DNA of 64,000 bases from Cryptomeria japonica (taxonomy: Eukaryota > Streptophyta > Pinopsida > Cupressales > Cupressaceae): NCBI RefSeq assembly GCF_030272615.1, contig NC_081411.1, positions 833,578,136 through 833,642,135 on the forward strand, written 5' to 3'. The notes under the pieces were generated by a model. The model had not been told where the DNA came from. It was given only the letters and a program-made list of their open reading frames with translations, and ran no database searches. Position 1 is the stretch's first letter; every line of letters starts with the position of its first letter. Position numbers and translations under genes: made by a program. Below are positions 57,531-64,000 of this stretch, piece by piece.

Positions 57531-58271
57531 TCAGCAGAATGTGCAAAGATTGTTTATAAATAAATATTAGTTAGTTGAAGGTATAAAATGTGTAGTAAGT
57601 CGACTATGTTATGTTATGTTATGTTAGTAAATAACTTCCCTTCTATGCTATCGACAACAATATACACTTTGTATGTCACATTGAGTTTCACACTGCAAAA
57701 TACAACGAACTCAGACGAGATATATAACTCCACATGGTGACTCCTATTCTGAGATACCAAACGACCACAGATACTAACCAAGCCCCTTTTATATGCTTTG
57801 ACCCTGGCATTATGCTTGCCTATCGCCAATGACGAGATAACAATAGACAAATAGTGAGCAGGTGAGAGATAAAAAGCTTGATTTAGTCAATCCGATTCAG
57901 CATCAATAACCCTACAAAATAATATTTAAATATTAAAAGTAGTAAGCCCTTATCCACACGAATATTTGAGCGAATGAACATGAATATTTATCCATACGAA
58001 TATTTGAGCAAATGAACATGAATATTTAAGATTTTTGAAGTTCGCAAAACTTGGGAGTCCATCAAATACCAAAAGTAAAATACATAGAAGTCCATTTGCC
58101 TCATTTCCAACTCATGCTAAGAAAATAAGATAGACAAACTCTTTTTTTAACCATCTAATAGGGGATAGTAAGCAAGTCAATTGGTATGGAAATCAAATTT
58201 ATAAACATATTATATTTTCTTTAATAACTCAAGAAAAATTCATTTAAGAATTCAAGTATATTTTCACGTGG
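57531..58271. other. Intron sequence, no gene
   Basis: AT-rich, with 'tatgttatgttatgtta' near 57608 and a short direct repeat 'gaatatttgagc.aatgaacatgaatattta' near 57958-58028. Nothing else. Confidence 0.5.
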
Positions 58272-58705
58272 TATTCAAATGGGATGAGCTCAAGTGATAA
58301 AAGTATTGAGTCTCCCAAAGTGGAGCCTTTGGTAAAACTCTTCAAAGGCACGACAAAGTGCTAAGATTGGAAAAACAAAATACATCCAATTTCAATGGGT
58401 GTGTCACACCCCAATGTATGAGGTCAAGCACAATTCCCAAGCGAATTGGATATAAGAGACACTCCTCAATCATGTCGTCTAAGCCAATGGATACCCCAAA
58501 AGGAAGTGTATTCCTCTATGTGGTGACTGGAATGAGCTCAAGTGGAAAAAATATTGGAACTTTCCTAAAAGATCTCTATGTTCAAATCATACAAGACATA
58601 ATGAAGTATAGCATCCAACTCACTAGGTGTGACATACCCCAACAAACAAAAACAAGTGCAACTCCTAGGTGAAATTGAGAGAAGAGACGCCGCTTGGCCA
58701 TGGTA
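58272..58705 (+). repeat. SINE-like dimer with pol III box motifs
   Basis: Two diverged direct units (from about 58272 and 58523) both contain 'atgagctcaagtg'. In the second unit TGAGCTCAAGTGG (58533-58545) fits a tRNA A box, and GTTCAAATC (58580-58588) fits a B box at tRNA-like spacing. The first unit has the A box at 58285 but a poor B box. Similar later blocks (gtgtgacataccccaa and gtgtcacaccccaa) support unit duplication. A tRNA-derived SINE is the best guess; ends and target duplication are unclear. Confidence 0.4.
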
Positions 58706-59259
58706 TGTAAAACCAAGGTTATTTAGAAAAGGTCATAAGCAAGACAAGTGGGGTGGGGAAGCCAACAGAGTTAAGAGGATGATTTATCGAACAGATATAG
58801 AATAACATTGTACTGAAATGTTTCTAGAATAAAACAGTATAGAAGATTTTGTATCATTTAATGAAGTGTACATAATGTATTTCAAAAAGAAAAATGGGAC
58901 ATTATAAAAGATATTGAAGCCAGAGGAGCACACAGATTGTCTAGGAAAAGGAGAGTATTCTCAAAGAAGAATATAAACAATAAAACAAAGGACAAAGTCA
59001 TTTTACAATTGTAGCTCATAGTTGAAATTCTTACAAAATCAAGTATAAGGCATAATTCGTCTTGAGAAATTAAAGCAGTGATATCAATGTTAACCTAACA
59101 ATCAAAGAATTGAATGTAGATTCATCATAAGTCATAATGATGATAATATCCTTTATTGAAATTGATGATTTCTATCATATGGGAAAGTTTTGCTTTTAAA
59201 CCATCAGATTTCCAGTTACAAGGAACCTTAAGACCATAATAACATTTTTCTTGCCATAC
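58706..59259. other. Intron sequence, no gene
   Basis: Nothing recognised up to the duplicated exon unit, whose flank starts near 59170. Confidence 0.5.
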
Positions 59260-59351
59260 CTTATCAAGAAAATTGAAAATAAACAGGAGATAGGAGCCCT
59301 CCAAGAACAGAGACACTGCTAGACAAAATTGTACTGATACCATTTACATAT
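59260..59351 (-). pseudogene. Decayed tandem duplicate of VPS53 exon c
   Basis: Nearly identical to exon c and its flanks, with acceptor (ttccag) and donor (GTATGG) preserved. A run of six A in exon c is four A here (plus strand), a 2-bp deletion. Using this copy instead of exon c would shift the frame and meet a TGA within the exon. Including both would place it out of frame and meet a TAG. Either use would give a premature stop. The unit includes intron sequence ('ggaaagttttgcttttaaac'), so it is a local genomic tandem duplication, not retroposition. Confidence 0.85.
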
Positions 59352-59407
59352 CTGGAAAGTTTTGCTTTTAAACTATACAGAACATAATAATATTTTTCCT
59401 GCCATAC

Positions 59408-59501
59408 CTTATCAAGAAAAAATTGAAAATAAACAGGAGATAGGAGCCCTCCAAGAACAGGGACACTGCTAGACAAAATTGTACTGATACCATTTACATA
59501 T
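59408..59501 (-). CDS. VPS53: VPS53 exon c
   Basis: 94 bp: one base completing the split Gly codon, then 31 codons, YVNGISTILSSSVPVLGGLL to FFLDK. Acceptor ttccag, donor GTATGG. It forms part of the conserved C-terminal helical region. A 92-bp duplicate lies 56 bases downstream at 59260-59351. This copy is taken as the working one because its frame is intact and joins both neighbours in phase. Confidence 0.88.
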
Positions 59502-59720
59502 CTGGAATTCAAAACCAAAGTTATGATTAGTAAGAAATAAACTGACTTGACACTTCCATCTACAAGTCAAGGATACAAGTTATCTGAATGCTTGCCAGCA
59601 TAAGAGACTTAAAAATGAGCTAGCCAACACTACTTCCTGTTATTCTAGTTTTATTAAGCAAACAATCCATATCTAATAAGCTGCCCTATATCCCATGGGT
59701 AGGCAGAAAAATTATCATAC

Positions 59721-59854
59721 CCTGATTGATCACCCACACTCTCAAGAGCTGCCCAAGGAACTCGTGTCATTGTGGCCAATTCAATTTCAAGTTTTGTTTC
59801 TAATCCATGCACTAATGTCATCAATGCTCTGGTTATGACCGCTGAGAACTCATC
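59721..59854 (-). CDS. VPS53: VPS53 exon b
   Basis: 134 bp starting DEFSAVITRALMTLVHGLE and ending in VPWAALESVGDQSG with two bases of a split Gly codon. Acceptor ttttgcag, donor GTATGA. The MTRVPW...ESVGDQS stretch is highly conserved in plant VPS53. The next exon must supply the third base of the split codon, which the first base of the exon at 59501 does. Confidence 0.9.
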
Positions 59855-59947
59855 CTGCAAAATTGTGCAGATGCATAGATTGTTACGCTCTAATTAATCT
59901 GATACAACAAAGATATGGATATTAATGTTTGTAAAATAATTGTGTAC

Positions 59948-60025
59948 CTGCTCTTCTGACATATCCACCTTATCTGCAAATTGAACATCAATAATCTTTG
60001 CAATATTTTCAGCCAATTGTCCTGC
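59948..60025 (-). CDS. VPS53: VPS53 exon a (first in window)
   Basis: 26 codons, phase 0 at both ends, reading AGQLAENIAKIIDVQFADK then VDMSEEQ. Acceptor ...ttacag, donor GTACAC. The GQLAEN and VDMSE blocks are typical of plant VPS53. The exon before it is not found between 60026 and 64000, so it lies outside the window. Confidence 0.88.
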
Positions 60026-60099
60026 CTGTAATGGAAAGAAAAAATAGTCAGTGACCTCTATATGGCAGTTTGTCATATCTCCAATGACTTTTGAGATGA

Positions 60100-60208
60100 G
60101 ACAACTTAATTCCTAGTTTTAGCACTTTTGTAGTAGAATGACATTCAAATGGGTCCATGCCTTCTAATAAGACAACTTAATTCCTAGTTTTAGCACTTTT
60201 GTAGTAGA
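60100..60208. repeat. 38-bp direct repeat in intron
   Basis: The block starting gacaacttaattcctagttt and ending tagtaga occurs identically at 60100-60137 and 60171-60208, 71 bp apart. Confidence 0.85.
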
Positions 60209-60213
60209 TACTG

Positions 60214-60815
60214 ACTGGATACAGACATCAAAGACTATGCAGTTCAAAATTCAGGATTTATAATATAATACGACATACAAAATATCAATTAGGAGTTGCA
60301 CAAGAACAAGTAATAAACAATTAAGATAAAGATGATTCATATCTACAACAGCAAGTCAAGTAAGGATATCGGCAACATGTGACATTTTCATGAATTTATT
60401 CCATGCAAAGAATTGTATAGCATATTGACCCTTTTAGTGCAGATTAGTTTGGATACACACATCAAAGAGTATGCAGTTCAAACCTCAGGGTGTATAAAAT
60501 AATAAGACATGCAACATATCAATCAGCAATTGCACAAGAACAAATACTAAATAATTAACACAAAGATAATTCATATATACAAGTGCAAGTCAAATGACGA
60601 TACCAGCAACATGTGTAACACTTGCATGAATTTATTCCATGTAAAGAATTCTATAGCATTGACACTTTTATAGTGTTTGGATACACACATCAAAGACTAT
60701 GTAGTTCAAAATTCAGGATGTATAATATAATGAGACATGCAACAAGTCAAATTAGGATACCAGCAACATGTGTAACGCGTGCATGAGTTTATTCCATGCA
60801 AAGAATTGTAGGGAA
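60214..60815. repeat. Tandem repeat with units of about 230 bp
   Basis: Units start at 60214, 60450 and 60677 with 'tggatacacacatcaaaga' or a near form. They share 'gcacaagaacaa', 'ccagcaacatgtg' and 'tttattccatgcaaagaatt'. The third unit has an internal deletion of roughly 90 bp. Not coding. Confidence 0.8.
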
Positions 60816-61229
60816 TGACATGATAAACCCAATCTGTTGGAAGTGTGATAACCTGTCAAGGTGGCATGCCGTTACTGCTACTGATTATATATTATTCAAA
60901 TGGCCCAAACTCTATATTCGTCATATTTTCCACATGCTATGTTGAAACAACAATGTGTGCCTTCACAAAAAAGTAAATCAACCCTCAACATCTTTTTGCA
61001 ATTACTTTCTAGGTGCTTTTTACAATTTTGATAGAAAACGAAAAATAAGAAAAGTAATCACTATCTTCTGCTTATGAACTTCATACCCACAAATAAGTTG
61101 TAATACTGATGATCATGGGCACTATCACAAACATTTAGTATTATAAAAATTTATAATTTCTTAAATAACTTGTACATCTATACCTTATTATTCCATTTGG
61201 CTCAATAAATAATTGTTTAGTCCTTACAG
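60816..61229. other. Intron sequence, no gene
   Basis: AT-rich; nothing recognised up to the LTR border. Confidence 0.5.
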
Positions 61230-61562
61230 TGAGGTTGGCAAACTCACGGATAAACAGAGACATTCCACACGTACCAACAATTCATATAACAAGAACATTA
61301 ACATATATTAAAGCATAAATAACAATTACAGAACAGCTATGGCAGAATAATGATATCTTTATTGGATTCTCAAATATGCCAATACAATAATAATTTGTCG
61401 AGTTTCCATCCATACACTATATAGACTCGACAGTTGGCCAAGTTGCCAACCATCACTAACTACCAACTACCCCACGGGAACCTCTCGGCAACTCATACAT
61501 AACAAAACATAAAGCACCCAAACCAACTATAAACTAACATGTGTTATTGACCCTTAACATCA
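61230..61562 (-). repeat. LTR, Gypsy-like
   Basis: Minus strand from TGATGTTAAGG at 61562, with a purine tract just upstream, a TATA-like 'ctatatagtg' (about 61415-61424) and 'ccaataaagatatc' as a poly-A signal near 61350. The probable end is ...CCAACCTCA at 61230. It is the 3' LTR of an element whose internal part lies to the right. Confidence 0.55.
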
Positions 61563-61577
61563 GCCCCCCCAAAAAGG
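61563..61577 (-). promoter_or_regulatory. Polypurine tract
   Basis: TTTTTGGGGGGGC on the minus strand directly before the LTR start. Confidence 0.55.
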
Positions 61578-61629
61578 TAGTTGTCTTCCAGACGACTAAG
61601 ACAACAGGAGCTGGAAAAACAAAAGACTA

Positions 61630-62095
61630 AGACTGAGGAAGGGGAGGAGGCGTCCCTGTTGTGGTCGAAGAAGAAGGTTGTCGCCCTATGTGGAGTCTGA
61701 GGTTCTTCTCCGCAATTAACTGCCGCTCACATGCCTTCTTGACCATGTGTGCAGCCTCCAATAGTTTTGTGTCCTGCTCCATCTACAGAGTGAGGTCAGG
61801 AACCTGTGCTGCCAGCGCATGTGCCTCCTTCTCCCGCATGCTGCAACGAGCCTCATAAGTGGTCACCTTTGTCTCCAACTCAACCCTCAGGTTCTTCTCT
61901 ACTGCGGCCAATTGTGCACGCTTCTCCCCTTCCTTCTCCAGTTTTGCTACGTACAGTCGTTGGGTCTATTGCTCTATCTGACTCTGTCGCATCTGTAGGT
62001 AGACATTCTGGAACAATCCCTCCATACTGCGCAAGGTGGCTCCCAGGGTGCCCACTCCCTCCACCAGTCACATGTGAGTCCACTCAGAGGTGAAT
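61630..62095 (-). pseudogene. Coiled-coil ORF remnant
   Basis: Minus-strand frames read GTLGATLRSMEGLFQNVYLQ, then charged helical sequence (KLEKEGEKRAQLAAVEKNLR), and end Ser/Thr/Pro-rich before the purine tract. Two or more stops interrupt it. It is probably the 3' ORF or gag end of the element that owns the LTR at 61230. Pol is absent. Confidence 0.45.
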
Positions 62096-62139
62096 ATCAC
62101 TTAGAGATAGAGAATAGGCTAGGTATTGATTAAGATCAG

Positions 62140-63724
62140 CTGAATAAGCTTGTTGTTGTTGCTGAGATTTAATATTAGGATTTGGCATTGGTTGAGTGGG
62201 CAACTGCGTTGCTTTAGGTGGGACAACAGTGGCTGCAGGAGGCATTATTGCAGGAGGCTGTGGCTGCTAAATAGGCTGTTGATAACCAGAAGATTGGGCA
62301 GTCCATGGCTGACTCCCCCTCCATTGAGGAGTAGGTTGCCAATTCCCTTGAAACTGACTTCCTTGTCCCTGAGGTGGATACCAATTCCCTTGTGGCTGCT
62401 ACCACTGTGGCATTTGATTAGCAAAATGTTGTCCTTAGCCTTGCGAACCATACCAGTTTTGATAATTACCAAAATTTTGAGCATATGGTGATTGCCATTG
62501 GTTATTGGGTACATAAGAATTTCCACTATAACCAGAAAAAGAAAGTGGATCCGGAGGCATACCTTGACTTTGGAAATTTGGCCTCCTTTGCGAAACATAG
62601 AAAACTTGCTCATCCTCACCTTGTATTGGCTTGAAGTCAAGAACCTCAACATTTGCAACCATTTTACATCTGCAATCCTTCTTTCGCTGTCTACAACGAG
62701 GGCAAAATTCTGCAAGAAATGCATCAGCCTCTTCATGCATCTTCTTAGCTAAAAGTGTATCCAACTTAGTAGCCATATTATTTATGATGTCCTCCTTAAA
62801 GTCCTTCAATAAATGGCTAAGTTCCATTCTAGAAACTCCAGTACCAGATGTTGATGAAGATACTCCTGGCTTGAAACGCCTGTTCTTTTTAGAAGCAGAT
62901 ATGGAATACTTCTTACAAATTTGTCCTATTTCAGCCCAGGTGGACTGTGTAATGCCACCTTCTCCCATAAGATCCAAAGAATCGGTGCATTCATCACTGA
63001 TTCCCCTCAAAAATATCAACTTGAGGGAATCTTCATTTAGAGTACTATGTTTGGACTTTTTGACACTAAACAGAAACCTCTCCAGATAATCTTCAAGACT
63101 CTCATCTTCTTTCTGTGTCATTCTAAAGATATCATCCCCATGTCGATCAGTGCCTCTACAATAATCTTAATATTTTGCAAGAAACAATCGTTTCATCTCA
63201 TCCCATGTATTGATTGTGCTACTACCCAAGCTCATGAACCATCTTAAAGCAGATTCCTTCAAGGTGGCAGGAAATATTTTGAGTCTATGGGCATCTGTAG
63301 TATAGTCAAAACTCCTACAAAGAACATCAAACTCAAACAGAAATGTGTCTGGATCCTCTGTCACCAATCCATAGAATTTAGGGAGGGAAGAAGCTGGAAT
63401 GTTCTTGATATTAGCATTATCATGTTGATCAGATATGGGGAACTCAAACGTTGGGTCCAAAGGTGGTGGTGGTGGATTATTTCCACCAGGAGGTGGGTTT
63501 CCTTGCATTGGACTTGTGGGGGTAGTTACTATATGAAATTCTTCTTCTTGAGGTCCAAAGAGGAACTGAAGACTACCTTCAGGGAATTCAGATTCAGGAT
63601 GGTTCAAATTTTCTAGGGTTTGATAAAGTTCAGCAAAAGGATTTATATCTGAGGAATTATTTTCTGCATGATTAGGATGACTGGGCAGAAATCTACCTAG
63701 AACATCTCTTCTTCGCCTATGCAT
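62140..63724 (-). pseudogene. Gypsy gag (retrotrans_gag type), broken by stops
   Basis: It starts MHRRRRDVLGRFLPSHPNHA. The core reads FYGLVTEDPDTFLFEFDVLC, ATLKESALRWFMSLGSSTIN and the WDEMKRLFLAKY helix, then QKEDESLEDYLERF, as in gag of non-chromoviral Gypsy elements. A Cys-rich CPRCRQRKKDCRC is followed by a Gln/Pro/Trp-rich tail. Stops are a TAA at 63167 and several TAG or TAA between 62435 and 62267, all where Gln codons are likely. The reading frame is otherwise continuous. No protease or polymerase follows. Confidence 0.75.
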
Positions 63725-63824
63725 TTAGATTCATGAAATTTTTGAACAATCAGGTATGCCAAAAAAAACAATTAACTAAAAACTGAAAAGACAATAACCA
63801 TAACAGGTTCTTAGTTTGACACCA

Positions 63825-63842
63825 TCCCCGGCAACGGCGCCA
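63825..63842 (-). promoter_or_regulatory. Primer binding site, tRNA-Asp type
   Basis: TGGCGCCGTTGCCGGGGA on the minus strand. This 18-base primer site is characteristic of Tat/Athila-group Gypsy elements and fits the gag that follows. Confidence 0.85.
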
Positions 63843-63846
63843 AAAA

Positions 63847-64000
63847 TGTTCATCCCAACAATAAGAATAATAACTCTAGTTGAAGGCTCAACCCGAAGTT
63901 TGGACATTCATTTGGTAAAGTCATTATTTTCATAGCTAGTGTTCATTTGATTGTCAACTTGTTGACGTGTCTTTTGTACACGACCAAACACAGAATAAAA
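63847..64000 (-). repeat. 5' LTR of Gypsy element, cut by window end
   Basis: Minus-strand LTR ending ...GATGAACA four bases before the primer site; it continues beyond 64000. Its end does not match the end of the LTR at 61230-61562. Confidence 0.65.

Larger units (their letters stand above)
22290..60025 (-). other. VPS53: VPS53 gene, 3' part (eight exons)
   Basis: VPS53 is a subunit of the GARP and EARP complexes. These tether endosome-derived vesicles at the trans-Golgi network and recycling endosomes (partners VPS51, VPS52, VPS54). Eight exons of 78, 134, 94, 78, 63, 69, 96 and 282 bp join in phase to 894 bp, the C-terminal 297 residues and stop. Plant VPS53 is roughly 800 residues, so about 500 N-terminal residues are encoded beyond 64000. 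All introns have GT and AG ends. Their lengths in gene order are 93, 219, 11942, 21894, 105, 2446 and 143 bp. All long LTR elements in the two giant introns lie in the sense direction of the gene. No inactivating change is seen in the eight exons, so it is probably a working gene. Confidence 0.9.

Noticed and set aside
61230-61290. Possible further VPS53 exon ending in a GT donor
   Set aside because: The frame can be opened and a GTAAGG follows, but residues do not resemble VPS53 and the sequence fits an LTR end.
1-64000. CRISPR arrays, bacterial operons or phage genes
   Set aside because: Nothing in the window fits; introns, plant-type LTR elements and a plant VPS53 gene show a nuclear plant genome, and the periodic arrays are inside retrotransposons or introns.

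Overview
This is a window of repeat-rich seed-plant nuclear DNA, most likely from a gymnosperm (conifer-type genome). The inference rests on a conserved plant gene split by introns of about 12 kb and 21.9 kb that are filled with LTR retrotransposons. Species cannot be told from the window.

Host gene. The only recognisable cellular gene is the 3' part of VPS53, a subunit of the GARP/EARP tethering complexes, on the minus strand. Eight exons run from 60025 down to 22290, with GT/AG borders and consistent phases. They encode the last 297 residues. The 5' exons lie beyond position 64000. A second, decayed copy of one exon (59260-59351) sits just downstream of the good copy.

Layout. 1-10393: old repeats. 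A Gypsy-type LTR family (family A) occurs three times, with Gypsy gag-like and G-patch-like remnants and one unidentified relic reading frame. 10394-20850 (+): a compound non-autonomous LTR element with the order LTR, internal, LTR, truncated internal, truncated LTR. It carries a four-zinc-knuckle gag and a second long ORF of unknown function, has no pol, and shows Sirevirus-like multiple polypurine tracts. 20851-22289: a LINE-like fragment and the VPS53 3' end. 22290-60025: VPS53.

The 21.9-kb intron (25494-47387) holds a chromovirus (26775-32177, target duplication TCAGA) and a Ty1/copia element (32989-44901, CAAAG) that contains a second copia element (37495-43878, GATAG). The 11.9-kb intron (47466-59407) holds a G-rich inverted-repeat element, TRIM-like elements, eroded Gypsy pieces and a SINE-like repeat. 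60026-64000 is probably a further VPS53 intron with tandem repeats and a Gypsy gag remnant.

How it works together. None of the mobile elements looks coding-competent. Most breaks are in-frame stops that look like C-to-T changes on the sense strand, as expected from cytosine methylation. The most unusual signals are arrays of hairpins in the 3' regions of both copia elements (six compensated hairpins in the inner one), the duplicated poison-like exon, the unknown ORF2, and a 1-kb TRIM with TA..TA ends.
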